DNA of 64,000 bases from JACKBC01 sp041391125. GTDB taxonomy: Bacteria; Chloroflexota; Anaerolineae; Caldilineales; Caldilineaceae. The stretch covers positions 79,460-143,459 of the forward strand of contig JAWKON010000016.1 of the NCBI GenBank assembly GCA_041391125.1, read 5' to 3'. The notes beneath the pieces are model-generated. The model did not search any database. It saw nothing but the letters and a program-made list of their open reading frames with translations, and was not told the DNA's origin. Both the position numbers and the translations under genes were made by a program. Below, piece after piece: positions 40,661-50,509 of the stretch. Each line of letters begins with the position of its first letter. Position 1 is the stretch's first letter.

Positions 40661-41679
40661 TACATATTCCTTTCCGCAAACAGAGCATCAAACGCAGCAA
40701 TCGCCAGTCCGGTCCGTTCGCGGAAAAGCTGATGTACCTTGCGGTGTGGCTCCATGTCGGCGCGCATGGCGGCCACAGCCTGTGCGTTCATCCCCATGCG
40801 CCCCGCGCCTTGCGTGAGTGAAATGGTCAGATCCAGCAGTCGCCGCGCGCAGGCCATCGCTTCAAAAAGCTCGATTTGCACGACCGGTTGTCCGGCATAG
40901 TGTTGGTAACCCTGCAAGATGTGATCACGCCATTCTGGGGGGCCATAGGCGTGCGCCAGAACGAGCGTCCAGGCTAGATCAAAGCGGGCATCGGTGACGG
41001 CAAAACCGGTCCAGTCGATGACGAGGGCGCGATTATTGCTCTGCACCAGGATGTTGCCGGGATGAAAATCGTGGTGTACGGGTGATGGGCGCTGACAGGC
41101 CAGAAGCGGGCGTTGAGCGGCCACCCAATCAACAAAGGGCGCAGCGTCAATGTCAGGAAAATTCTGCAATGTCCGGTGCGCGTCGTTGAGCCACCGGTCA
41201 ATGCAGTAATATGGCTCTTCACCTGGCACACTCCTATCGAACTGCCGCCAATCCAATGCGTGCAACTGGGCGAACAGCCGGCAGAATTGGTCGATCAATG
41301 GCGCCTGCTGCGCGACCGGAGCATGTTCGAGCAGCTCCCACATCATGGCGCCCTCAATATAGTCCATGATGACAAAGGGACGCTGCGCCGGCGACGCTGC
41401 GGTTTCGAGCAGGATGACCTGTGGTACAGGGTAACCGGCGGCAAAGAGCTGCTGCATTCCTGTGAATTCCCGCGTCGCCTTGGCCTCACTGCCCACGCCC
41501 GAATAGAGGCGCCAGACCCACTTTGTGCGCCTGTGCGGTGCGCCATATTCGACGGTGAGAACGTAATTGTCGCTCTCCCAACCGTCGCGCAATTTGGCGA
41601 GCTGCGTGACGGTGAGTGCGCTCGTGGCGGGGAAGTGGTCCTGTAGATACTGCTCTATGAGTTGCTGATATTCACGCAT
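40660..41679 (-). CDS. Phosphotransferase family (APH-like) kinase
   Basis: The protein-kinase-like APH fold is visible: VWRLYSGVGSEAKATREFTG with the ATP-site Lys, PVHHDFHPGNILV with the catalytic Asp, and ALVIDWTGFAVTDARFDLAW with the Mg-binding Asp. 339 residues. Unlike the gene at 35.3 kb it does not show the APH(3') C-terminal motif, and its substrate could be a sugar, a choline-type compound or an antibiotic. It starts next to a tandem repeat and is followed by a truncated acyltransferase. Confidence 0.85.
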   Translation of the reverse strand: MREYQQLIEQYLQDHFPATSALTVTQLAKLRDGWESDNYVLTVEYGAPHRRTKWVWRLYSGVGSEAKATREFTGMQQLFAAGYPVPQVILLETAASPAQRPFVIMDYIEGAMMWELLEHAPVAQQAPLIDQFCRLFAQLHALDWRQFDRSVPGEEPYYCIDRWLNDAHRTLQNFPDIDAAPFVDWVAAQRPLLACQRPSPVHHDFHPGNILVQSNNRALVIDWTGFAVTDARFDLAWTLVLAHAYGPPEWRDHILQGYQHYAGQPVVQIELFEAMACARRLLDLTISLTQGAGRMGMNAQAVAAMRADMEPHRKVHQLFRERTGLAIAAFDALFAERNM

Positions 41680-41695
41680 AGTTCCTCTTTTCTAT

Positions 41696-41930
41696 TATCA
41701 GTACACCGCAACGGTGTTGGCGATACAGGCATCGGTCTCGATTGGTGAATCCGGCTCCATTTCTTGCCGTTACGATCGGCTGACTATCAGTACACCGCAA
41801 CGGTGTTGGCGATACAGGCATCGGTCTCGATTGGTGAATCCGGCTCCATTTCTTGCCGTTACGATCGGCTGACTATCAGTACACCGCAACGGTGTTGGCG
41901 ATACAGGCATCGGTCTCGATTGGTGAATCC
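41696..41930 (+). repeat. Tandem 89-bp repeats (2.6 units)
   Basis: Units begin TATCAGTACACCGCAACGGTG at 41696, 41785 and 41874; the first two are identical and the third stops after GATTGGTGAATCC. Each has a CACCGCAACGGTG palindrome. Related single copies lie at 11894-11982 (minus) and 29541-29620 (plus). All lie between divergently read genes. The remaining part of this 510-bp space holds the DUF4058 remnant and a TATAAT at 42158. Confidence 0.88.
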
Positions 41931-42110
41931 AGCCGCCCACTGGACCGCTTTGTCTTTGGGGGCCATCGGCAGGACGCGTATAATTCAGGAACATGTCATA
42001 GCCTACCGAATCGTAGACGATGGTGAATGTCTGCTGCAAATCTAGCGCTATGTCATCGTAAGCCAGGTAGCTGTTCTCGCATTGGGATGCGTGGTCGCTG
42101 CCCAATAGGT
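41931..42110 (-). pseudogene. DUF4058-like C-terminal remnant
   Basis: On the minus strand the segment DIALDLQQTFTIVYDSVGYD with MFLNYTRPADGP resembles the conserved end of DUF4058 proteins (proline-rich, LDLQ...VYDRAxYD...DYxRP). It has no start, is preceded by degenerate sequence and runs into the tandem repeat. Probably the tail of a lost gene. Confidence 0.45.
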
Positions 42111-42189
42111 CGATCGACGTACACTCGCAATGATTCCTGATTCTCTCAAAAGAGTGATATAATTTGTCCCCCTTGATCTCGGTAACCAC

Positions 42190-43158
42190 ATGCAAAGAAA
42201 GCGACACAAAATGGCGCAACGTGACCTGATCCTGGCGCTAGCCAAGGTAATTATTGCGGCGGCGTGGGCGGATAATGAGCTGACGCCCGCCGAGCGCAAC
42301 AGCATGAAAGATCTGCTCTTTCGGCTGCCCGAATCGTACAGCAGCGGCAATCGGCGGCTCAATTCGCAGGAGTGGACCATGCTGGAAATGTATATGGATT
42401 CGCCGGTAGATGCTGTCGAGCGCGCCCAGCTCATTGCGGATTTGCAGGCCGCGCTGCGCACGCCCGCCGACAAAACACTGGTTCTAGAGTCGTTGGAAAA
42501 TTTGGTGCGCGCCGACGGCATTATTACAGCCGAAGAGCAGCGAGTGGTGGCGGAAATACAGACCGCCCTGGATGCAGTGGATGTGGGCTTTTTGGGCCAA
42601 TTGAGCCGTTTATTGCAAGGCCCCATGCAGAGGCGCACAGAGGCAATGGGCCGCGCCGCCAATCGCGAGCAATACTTTGAAGAGTTTGTGCGCAACAAGG
42701 TCTATTATGGGGTGCGGCGCAAGCTGGATCAGGAGCATGTGGAGCTAGAGTTGTCGGATGAAACGCTGCGCCGCCTCTCCAGCATTGGCGGGCTTATGGC
42801 GCGGGTGGCGCACGTGGATGGCCAAGTGACTGACGATGAATTTACCGAAATGGTACATATGCTGCAATCGACCATGAATGTGACGCACGAGCAAGCGCTC
42901 TTTATCACCGAAGTAGCGGTTTCTGAAGTGAGCCATGAACTGGACTTTCTGCGTCTGACCCGCGAGCTGGCCGCCGAGATTACGCCGGAAGAGGGTGACC
43001 GTCTGCTGCATACGCTCTTTCTGGTGGCCGAAGCCGATGGATTTGTGAGCGACGAGGAGATTGAAGAGATCTTCAAAATCGGCTACAGCCTCAACCTGAC
43101 CCATCGCCAATTCATCCAGGCCAAGCTGACGATTCCCGCTGAAAAACGGGCGGCGTGA
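42190..43158 (+). CDS. Protein with tandem TerB-like domains
   Basis: The 322-residue all-alpha protein contains two or three TerB-like modules. LALAKVIIAAAWADNELTPA (near the N-terminus) and FLVAEADGFVSDEEIEEIFK (C-terminus) show the conserved acidic D(N/G)xx(T/S)xxE loop, and the middle SIGGLMARVAHVDGQVTDDE repeats it. TerB domains are linked to tellurite resistance and membrane-associated stress complexes. No other ter gene lies nearby. The start may instead be the ATG at 42211 (MAQRDLIL). TATAAT at 42158 could be its minus-10 box. Confidence 0.75.
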   Translation: MQRKRHKMAQRDLILALAKVIIAAAWADNELTPAERNSMKDLLFRLPESYSSGNRRLNSQEWTMLEMYMDSPVDAVERAQLIADLQAALRTPADKTLVLESLENLVRADGIITAEEQRVVAEIQTALDAVDVGFLGQLSRLLQGPMQRRTEAMGRAANREQYFEEFVRNKVYYGVRRKLDQEHVELELSDETLRRLSSIGGLMARVAHVDGQVTDDEFTEMVHMLQSTMNVTHEQALFITEVAVSEVSHELDFLRLTRELAAEITPEEGDRLLHTLFLVAEADGFVSDEEIEEIFKIGYSLNLTHRQFIQAKLTIPAEKRAA

Positions 43159-43748
43159 ACCACCGATTGCGCAGATTCAAGAAATTAAAACGAGGCATGA
43201 GACCCCCTCCCAGCCTCCCCCTCGAGGGGGAGGAGCCACAGTTTGTTCCCCTTGCGGGGAGGGCCAGGGTTTGACTGCCCGGACCACGGAAATACTGCTT
43301 TAACGCTTTAATAAAATAGACGAGTAAATGGGGGCTGAGCTTGTTGAAGTGACTTCGACAAGCTCAGCCCCTGCTCTATTCTCCTGCTACATTTTTGAAT
43401 CGCGATAACAGAGCGATTCACTGCCCCAGCTCAACTAGGGTGTGAATCCCCATCGAGAGCAAATCCCTAATACCGACAGACAAAGGTGGCAACTGCCAAC
43501 AGCCCAAATTCAATTGACATCAACCAGATGGTTGATTCATCAATCGACCTCTACGCTACACAAAAACCATCGAACGGTGGATTACAGTTGCCTACTTCTT
43601 TTCTATACTTTAGAACGTATCGGTAAATTCGGTTGTGGCCCAGTGGGAACAGAGAATTTACGGATAGACACTTATTGCGCACAATCATTGTCATTCTGAA
43701 GTCAGAATAAGAGAATTCAGTCTTTTCTACATCATCAAGGAGATCAAC
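43159..43748. other. Gene-free spacer with palindromes
   Basis: No convincing gene. It contains the perfect palindrome CCTCCCCCTCGAGGGGGAGG (43214-43233) and a GAGCTTGTCGAAG-family hairpin, GGGGCTGAGCTTGTTGAAG with CTTCGACAAGCTCAGCCCC (43331-43371). The last 60 bp lead to the small membrane protein; a short 85-codon frame here has no coding character. Confidence 0.6.
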
Positions 43749-43934
43749 ATGGATACGAAAATGGTAGCAACGATGCTAGGCACGCTCGGTGTACTGTTCC
43801 TATTTGCAGCGTCCTACAGTATTTTGCCGTCAAACATTGGCCAATTTTTAGCCATGACCTGCTTCGTAATCGCCGGCGCATTTTGGTCAGGCGCTTTCAC
43901 TGGTGCAGCTTGGTTCCGTAAATCGGATAAGTAA
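43749..43934 (+). CDS. Small two-helix membrane protein
   Basis: A 61-residue protein with a good ribosome-binding site (AAGGAG). Two hydrophobic segments, MLGTLGVLFLFAASYSIL and FLAMTCFVIAGAFWSGAF, are followed by a basic end (RKSDK). It lies 10 bp before the ABC ATPase and should be co-transcribed with the exporter genes. No family recognised. It could be a small accessory subunit of the exporter. Confidence 0.65.
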   Translation: MDTKMVATMLGTLGVLFLFAASYSILPSNIGQFLAMTCFVIAGAFWSGAFTGAAWFRKSDK

Positions 43935-43944
43935 GGAGAACGCT

Positions 43945-44949
43945 ATGCCACCCATCGTCCAAACCCAGAACCTCTCGAAAATGTTCAAACGCGCGGATGG
44001 CGCCCCTGTTCATGCGGTCAAAGATGTCAACCTGACGATTGAAGAGGGCGAAATCTTTAGCCTCCTCGGACCAAACGGCGCCGGGAAGACCACCACCATC
44101 TCCATGATCAGCGGATTGGTGGAGCCATCCCACGGAGATGCCAGTATCGGCGGCTTCTCTATCACCAAGCAGCCTATCGAGGCCAAGAAGCTTATGGGCT
44201 TTATTCCCCAGGAGATCGCCCTTTACCCTGAACTAAGCGCACGCCAGAATCTAACCTTTTTTGGCAAAATGTACGGCATGAGCGGCGCAGCGCTCAACAA
44301 ACGAGTTGATGAAGTTCTGGAATTCATCGATCTGACCGACCGCCAGAAAGACCGCATCGATACCTACTCTGGCGGCATGAAGCGGCGGGTCAACATTGGC
44401 GTCGGTCTGCTCCATCGCCCACGGCTTGTCTATATGGATGAGCCAACCGTGGGCATCGATCCGCAAAGCCGCCGCCGCATTCTAGACACCGTCAAGCAAC
44501 TGCGTGACGAGCACAAGATGACCGTTCTTTACACCACCCACCTCATGGAAGAGGCCCAGGAATTGAGCGACCGCGTGGGGATCATTGACCACGGCGAAAT
44601 TATTGCTTTGGGGACCCAGCATGAGTTAACCCAACGCGTGGGCGAAGAAGATCGGCTGGAATTTCTCATCGGCGAGCAAAGCGTATCCGAGGCGCGATTG
44701 GCCCAGCTCCAGTCCCAGGTAATGAGGGTTTCCAAAATCACCTTTGATCCACCCGAGCAGCTTGCCGAAGGCAGCAGCGACGCCGTACCCGGACGAATTA
44801 CGGCGTTCGCCAAAGAGGGACGCCGCGCGCTGCCGGCGCTGATCCAAGGCTTGACGGACGCCGGCATCGAGATCCAGTCGGTTCAGGTCAAAGAGCCGGA
44901 CCTAGAGGCTGTTTTCCTGGCCTTAACGGGACGGGCATTGCGGGACTAA
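43945..44949 (+). CDS. ABC-2 type exporter, ATP-binding protein
   Basis: Start ATG 43945 after AAGGAGAA. Walker A LLGPNGAGKTTTISMISGL, signature YSGGMKRRVNIG, Walker B LVYMDEPTVGID and the switch His in YTTHLMEEAQ are all intact. A C-terminal DUF4162-like extension (about residues 225-334) is typical of ABC-2 drug or peptide exporters. It energises export by the two permeases that follow, and its downstream partners include a two-component system, a common arrangement for envelope-stress or antimicrobial-peptide exporters. Confidence 0.93.
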   Translation: MPPIVQTQNLSKMFKRADGAPVHAVKDVNLTIEEGEIFSLLGPNGAGKTTTISMISGLVEPSHGDASIGGFSITKQPIEAKKLMGFIPQEIALYPELSARQNLTFFGKMYGMSGAALNKRVDEVLEFIDLTDRQKDRIDTYSGGMKRRVNIGVGLLHRPRLVYMDEPTVGIDPQSRRRILDTVKQLRDEHKMTVLYTTHLMEEAQELSDRVGIIDHGEIIALGTQHELTQRVGEEDRLEFLIGEQSVSEARLAQLQSQVMRVSKITFDPPEQLAEGSSDAVPGRITAFAKEGRRALPALIQGLTDAGIEIQSVQVKEPDLEAVFLALTGRALRD

Positions 44950-45120
44950 ATTACAGGCAGTGCCGGTTGAGTAGGCCCAGGCAGTTTGGGGCCGTATCGA
45001 AACCAAACGGGTCGACCCGCAAATGCTGGTTTCGATACCGCTTCGCTACTTAACTGGCCTTTGCTAGCCCTCTGCTGTAACTTATTCGGGGCTTTGTTAG
45101 GAAGGGGGAAAGAGAAAACG

Positions 45121-46826
45121 ATGTCAAAGATACTCAACTTCGCGGGAAGGAACTCTATACAACCTTCCAAGATCGGAATCTCCTGCTGATCATGTTCATC
45201 ACACCCATAGTTCTCTCTACCATCATGGGGCTTGCCTTTGGCGGCTTTGGCGGCGGATCCGGCTCATCTGCGCTGATGCATATCCCCATTGCCATTGTCA
45301 ACCTGGACGAGGGGGCTAGCTTTGGGGATCGGCTCCCCGCGGGCGCGGGTGCGGAGCCGTCCCTGAGCGAACTGGAATTCGCAATCGCCGGCGAGACGGT
45401 TCCTGTGGGGACACTTCTTACAAAATGACAATCTAAAGGTCGATGAAGTCGCTCTCGCGGCGGGAGATGCATCGTTTAACTTTGGCAACCAACTGGTCAG
45501 CATCCTCTTGGCCGAACCGGTGACGGCAACAGAAATCATCACCAATGCCAGCGGCATGACAGAAACGACTAGCGTGGCAGGCGGCTTCAATTTGGCCGAC
45601 CTGACCTGTCCCCTCGTTGAGGATCAACCGGCTGATGATAACGGGAATCCCTTTGGCTTCGAAGGGACGCTGGCCGATCTCTTTGACGCCACCGAGGTCG
45701 CCGAGCCCAACGCAGCCAAAGCCGCGGTCGAGCGCGGCGAATATGTGGCCGCCATAATTATTCCCGCGGGCTTTAGCAATGGCCTGTCGCCAACATTTGG
45801 CGCTGGGGATACCGTCACAGACACTGTTACGGGCGCCGTCACCGTGAGTGATACGAGCCCCGTCACTGTGGATGATACGGGGGATGATACGGGGGTGATA
45901 TAGCGGGCATGGTCGAGATCTATGCCAATAGCGGACAACCGATCCAGGGCGCGATTGTACGGGCTGTGGTCGACGGCATTGTCAATCAGCTTGTGCGGAT
46001 CAGCGTGGCCATTGATGCCGTCCTCTACAGCGCATTTTACACGGTCGGCCCCCAGTTACTGACGTCGAATCTTGCGCTGGCCAACCTGGACATTAGTGCA
46101 ATCACAACAGGGATTCAAGCCATTGATTTGTCTATTTTGGAGCCGCTGGGCTGTATGATTTTGCCCGGCGTTGACAACATCCAACTGACGCGTCAGCCGC
46201 TGGATGACGTGCAGAAGGGCAGCGCTTTCAGCGTTACGATGGTGCTCTTTGGTTCGGGCCAGGCCATCTTCTTTGCCCTCTTCACGGGCATCTTTGGGAT
46301 GAATTCCATCTACCAAGAGCGGGACAATTGGACGCTACAGCGGCTCTTTGCCGCCCCCATACCCCGCAGCTATATCGTGATTGGCAAAATGCTGGGCAAC
46401 ATTGTCGTCGTGGCGGCCCAATTAACGGTCCTTTTCTTGGCCTTTACCATTGTTGCCGGCATTGTCGAGGGCAAACCAATCTTCCTCTTTGGTTCAAATC
46501 TACCGCTGCTGGCCGTGACCATCTTGGCGATCAGCATCTTGGTCGCGGGCGTTGGGGTCATGGTGGTGGGGCTGGCCGCCACGCCGGCCCAGGTCCAAAC
46601 CTTTGGGCCAATACTCTCGATGGTATTTGGCGCATTGGGGGCCTACGGCTTCCGTCTCCCGCCGGCGGTAGCCTCCATCTCACCCGTCTGGTGGGGCAGC
46701 GAAGCGTTGCAACGGCTGGCCGCCAATGAGACCAATATCTGGATGCCGCTGGTCGTTTTGTTTGGTGTCGGGCTTATTTTCTTTACCATCGGCACGGTCT
46801 TCTTCAAGCGGCGCATGGAACTGTAA
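45121..46826 (+). pseudogene. ABC-2 type permease 1 (three frameshifts)
   Basis: Start MSKILNFA at 45121, but KELYTTFQDRNLLLIMFITP, the expected continuation, is in another frame from about 45145. A second break near 45420 leads to LQNDNLKVDEVALAAGDASF, and a third near 45895 to DIAGMVEIYANSGQPIQG. The combined product of about 565 residues has one N-terminal transmembrane helix and a large extracytoplasmic domain with Asp/Thr-rich stretches. It ends with five or six C-terminal helices containing FYDRDNWTLQRLFAAPIP-like and AATPAQVQTFGPILSMVFG segments. It is the membrane partner of the ATPase upstream. Confidence 0.8.
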
Positions 46827-46854
46827 AGTAAAGCCAAGAAAGCCATTGGGAAAC

Positions 46855-46902
46855 GGAGGCTGAGCTTGTCGAGCCGAAGCGGCTTCGACAAGCTCAGCCT
46901 CC
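46855..46902. repeat. Hairpin, GAGCTTGTCGA family
   Basis: GGAGGCTGAGCTTGTCGAGC and GCTTCGACAAGCTCAGCCTCC pair almost perfectly around a short loop. It lies between the two permease genes, 28 bp after the first. Confidence 0.8.
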
Positions 46903-46982
46903 GCTACGACCGTCCTTATTTCTGAAAACTTTCTTGGAATTACTAATAAACCTTCGGGAAATGACTGAAGTGGAGAGATAAC

Positions 46983-48246
46983 ATGAACGCAATACGCACG
47001 ATTGTCCAAAATGATTTGAAGATCTATTTCTCCCAGATGGGCAACCTGATTGGGCTGATTATATTGCCCATTGTCTTTACGCTGGTTCTGGGTTGGGCCT
47101 TTGGCGGCGCCGGCAATGAGGGCCCACGCGGGTGCGCGCCGATGTGCTGGATGAAGATGGAACGGCCGCATCGGCGGCGCTTTTAGCACAGTTGCGGACA
47201 ACGAACGACATAATAACGCTCTGCCCCATGGAAAACGATGCCGACGACTTCTGCCGCATGGGTGAGCAGCCCCTCACGGTAGAACTCGGCAAAGAACGCG
47301 CCCAAGCGGAGCAGACCGACGGCTTTCTGGTCATCCCGGCCGGCTACGCGCAGGCCATTGAAAATTTGGAGCGCATAGAGTTCCAGTTTTTCGCAGCCGG
47401 CAACCCAACATTGCCCAACGCGGTACAGCAAACCATCGAAGCCGTGCTGCGCAAGGTCAACGCAGCGTCGACAACGGCCCGCGTGACCAACGCACTGCTC
47501 GACCGCTTGGCCGCACAGACGGGACTTGATGCGCTGATCGGACCGCTCCAGCCCACCTTTGTCAATGCGGTCTATGTGGATGCCTCAGCCCGTCTTGATG
47601 CCCGCGGTGCTGCTGTACAATATCAGACCACCACAGGTGAAGAAGCAACCGGGTCGGACAGTGGCTTTGGCCAGTCTGTGCCGGGCATGGGGAGCATGTA
47701 CGTCATGTTTACAGTTTTGGCCGCCATCAATGTCCTGCTGCGCGAGCGCACCCAATGGACGTTGCAGCGTTTGGCTGCGCTGCCCTCACTCGCGCCCAAA
47801 TCCTGGGCGGTAAGATTGCCACCTACTTTATTCTGGGCATGATCCAGTTTCTGGTGATCTTTGCCGTGGGGCTGATCGTGGGGCTGGATTTTGGCGCCCG
47901 CCCCTTCCTTTTGTTCCCCATCATGATTGCGTTTGTGCTGTGCATCACCGCGCTGGCTTTTGCCATTGCGCCTTGGGTCAAGAGCGAGGGGCAGGCGGGT
48001 GGCATCGCGCGCCTGTTGGCGCTGGCCCTTGCGCCCTTGGGGGGCGCCTGGTGGCCACTGGATATTGTCCCCGACTTTATGCGCATGATTGGTCATCTCT
48101 CGCCGGTTGCTTGGGCCATGGATGCCTTCCACGACATCATGTGGTATAGTGGTGGCCTGACTGAAATCAGGCCAGAATTGGCGGTTTTGTTGGGGGCGGC
48201 GGCGGTGCTCTTTGGGATTGGGGTACGCAGCTTTCGGGTTGCATGA
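46983..48246 (+). pseudogene. ABC-2 type permease 2 (two frameshifts)
   Basis: Start ATG 46983 after GGAGAG, with the N-terminal helix LIGLIILPIVFTLVLGWAFG. The frame breaks near 47125, and VRADVLDEDGTAASAALLAQ continues through a large extracytoplasmic domain to LLRERTQWTLQRLAALP. A second break near 47780 is followed by RAQILGGKIATYFILGMIQF and the last helices, ending SFRVA at 48246. The product of about 420 residues is a paralogue of permease 1 (shared TLQRL motif and helix layout), so the exporter is probably a heterodimer. Confidence 0.8.
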
Positions 48247-48249
48247 TGC

Positions 48250-49469
48250 ATGGTGCATGAACGAACGATGACAGAAACAGACCTTTGGCAAAAGACAATT
48301 TGGATTTGGTCGGCGATCTTTATCACAGCGCTGCTCTTCTCCGCGGCGACAACCTTGATTGAGGACGACTTGACGGCAGGAGGGCAACGGTGGGTGGTTA
48401 TTCTGACCACCGTTCTCGCCCTGTGGCACGCTGCTTTCCTCTCTTATGTTCGTTTTCGTGGTCCGGCGCTGACTGGTCTTTTCCGCCACTTATCACGCTC
48501 GTCTACTTAACGGGGGCCATGGCGTTATGGTTTGCACTCACCCTCCTAGACCCGAATTTCAACTTTGTCTTAATGGGGCTATACCCACAAATCTTTGTCT
48601 ATCTGCGGATTCGATTGGCCATACCGGTTGGCTTAGTCCTGACCGGTATGGTCACCTATCTAGAAATCCGTGACGCCGGCATTACTTTTCTGAGTGTCAG
48701 CAATCCCGTGTTGTGGGCACTCTTGATTTTCACCGCGGCAGGACTGGCCATGGCCTTATTTATCAGTAACATTATTGCTCAAAGCGTCCAACGGCGTGAG
48801 CTAATTGAGCAGTTGGAGAGCACCCGCGCTGAGCTAGCGGCAGCGGAACGGCGTGAAGGCATCTTCCAAGAGCGCGAGCGCTTGGCGCGCGAAATCCACG
48901 ACACCCTGGCGCAGACGCTTATCAGTATCGTCACCCACTTGGAAGCTAGCGAACAAAATTTGCCGGACATCGCGACCCGCAGCCACCACCATCTAATGCA
49001 AGCCAAGGCGACCGCACGGCAAGGCCTAACCCAGGCGCGGCGGGTGGTGCAGGATTTACGGCCAGAAGTCCTGGAAAAATCACCACTACCCCAGGCGGTT
49101 GAACGCGTCGTGCAGGGCTGGTCAGCGCAGAGCGGCATTCGCGCGGAAACGGCTGTAACGGGCGCCCACGTCCACCTGCATCCCGAAGCGGAAACAACGT
49201 TGATTCGCGCGGTGCAAGAGTCGCTGGTCAATGTCCAAAAGCATGCGCAAGCCTCGTCGGTGCGGGTTACGCTCTCGTACATGGGCGATACGCTCATGTT
49301 GGATGTCTATGATGACGGCATTGGTCTCGACCAAGCTCCGCCGCCGGTGCAAGGCGGCGGTTACGGGTTGATTGCGATGCGCCAACGCGTGAGCCAAGTT
49401 GGCGGCACACTAACCATCGAGAGCGAGCCGAATGAGGGGACAACTGTGGTGGTACAGCTACCGCTTTAA
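48250..49469 (+). CDS. Sensor histidine kinase, NarL/DesK type (one frameshift)
   Basis: About six transmembrane helices form the sensor half, with no large extracellular domain. The HisKA_3 dimerisation helix ERLAREIHDTLAQTLISIVT carries the phospho-accepting His. The HATPase_c domain shows VQESLVNVQKHAQA, VYDDGIGLD and GGYGLIAMRQRVSQVGG. The first frame (start 48250 or 48268) stops at 48510 and the rest is in another frame from about 48480. This break lies in the second helix region. It directly follows the exporter genes and precedes its response regulator. Confidence 0.88.
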
Positions 49470-49471
49470 TT

Positions 49472-49580
49472 CAGGATGACAGGATGACAAGATGACAGGA
49501 TGACAGGATGACAGGATGACAAGATGACAGGATGACAGGATGACGGATGGGTTTCATCTTCTCATCCTGTCATCTTGTCA
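49472..49580. repeat. Tandem CAGGATGACA repeat with inverted end
   Basis: At least eight CAGGATGA/CAAGATGA units of 9-10 bp, then CTCATCCTGTCATCTTGTCA, complementary to TGACAAGATGACAGGATGA. A hairpin between the kinase and regulator genes. A second copy lies at 52437-52514. Confidence 0.85.
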
Positions 49581-49624
49581 CGGTTACAAAACAAATTGAT
49601 ATACGCTCTACTAAGAGGAGACTC

Positions 49625-50263
49625 ATGAAACCCATTCGGATTCTACTTGTCGATGACCATCCGGTTGTGCGCGCCGGCATCGAAGGCATCTTAAATAGCC
49701 AGGACGATATGGAGGTCGTCGGTGAAGCCGGTGATGGGGCGGAAGCCATCCGTCTGAATCAAGCGCTACAGCCCGATGTCATCTTGATGGACCTGCGCAT
49801 GCCCGACACCGATGGCGTCACGGCAATTCAGGCGATTACCAAACAAGCGGCGCCGCCATACATTTTGGTGCTGACCACCTATGACACCGATGCCGATATT
49901 GTGCGCGCGATTGAGGCCGGCGCAACCGGCTACTTGCTCAAGGATACGCCGCGTGAGGACTTTTTTACGGCCGTGCGCAATGTTGCGCAAGGGCAATCGG
50001 TTTTGACGCCGGTGGTGGCTTCCCGCCTAATGGAGCGCATGCGCGCCCCGGCCGAAGAGCAATTGAGCGGTCGCGAGATTGAAGTGTTGACGCTGGTCTC
50101 CCGCGGCCATGACAATAAAGCCATTGCCAAGCAGCTGCACATTAGCACGGCGACGGTCAAAACGCACCTGATTCATATTTATGGCAAGCTCGGTGTAAAC
50201 GATCGCACAGCCGCCGTAACAACGGCGCTGGAAAAAGGCATTTTGCGCCTCAATCTGCCGTGA
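49625..50263 (+). CDS. Response regulator, NarL/LuxR type
   Basis: A receiver domain with RILLVDDHPVVRAGIEGIL, phospho-acceptor Asp about 56 in VILMDLRMPDTDGV, the Thr of LVLTTYDTD and the Lys in YLLKDTPRE. The C-terminal LuxR helix-turn-helix is LSGREIEVLTLVSRGHDNKA with HISTATVKTHLIHIYGKLGV. Start ATG 49625 after AAGAGGAG. It is the partner of the upstream kinase and probably controls the exporter genes in response to envelope signals. Confidence 0.95.
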   Translation: MKPIRILLVDDHPVVRAGIEGILNSQDDMEVVGEAGDGAEAIRLNQALQPDVILMDLRMPDTDGVTAIQAITKQAAPPYILVLTTYDTDADIVRAIEAGATGYLLKDTPREDFFTAVRNVAQGQSVLTPVVASRLMERMRAPAEEQLSGREIEVLTLVSRGHDNKAIAKQLHISTATVKTHLIHIYGKLGVNDRTAAVTTALEKGILRLNLP

Positions 50264-50509
50264 GTGCATCGCGTAGTAACCTACGGGACGTCAATCATGG
50301 CTTGCTCACAGTTAAACTGTGATTACACTCCCCACGCCTTCCGTCGACGCAATAAAGATCACCAGCCGCCTCTTTAATCGCACCACACTTTCCTCCAATC
50401 GCTTCCCACCCTTTTTCCATCCCTCTTGCCATCCTTTGGTGTGGTGACGCCCCATCCTTTTAGCTGCTATCCTCAGCTCATCACACGTTTGTGAAAAGGG
50501 GATGCAGCC

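Noticed and set aside
41696..41930. CRISPR-like appearance of regular repeats
   Set aside because: Units are 89 bp, contiguous and without variable spacers, and no cas genes are present.
41770..42219. A 149-codon minus-strand frame across the tandem repeats as a gene
   Set aside because: The C-terminal third is translated repeat and there is no ribosome-binding site; only its middle resembles DUF4058, so it is listed as a remnant.
43442..43699. An 85-codon frame before the small membrane protein
   Set aside because: No ribosome-binding site, no coding character and it lies among palindromes.
49472..49580. Short-period repeats as a CRISPR or iteron array
   Set aside because: The period is 9-10 bp with no spacers, and the array ends in its own complement, so it is a hairpin repeat.
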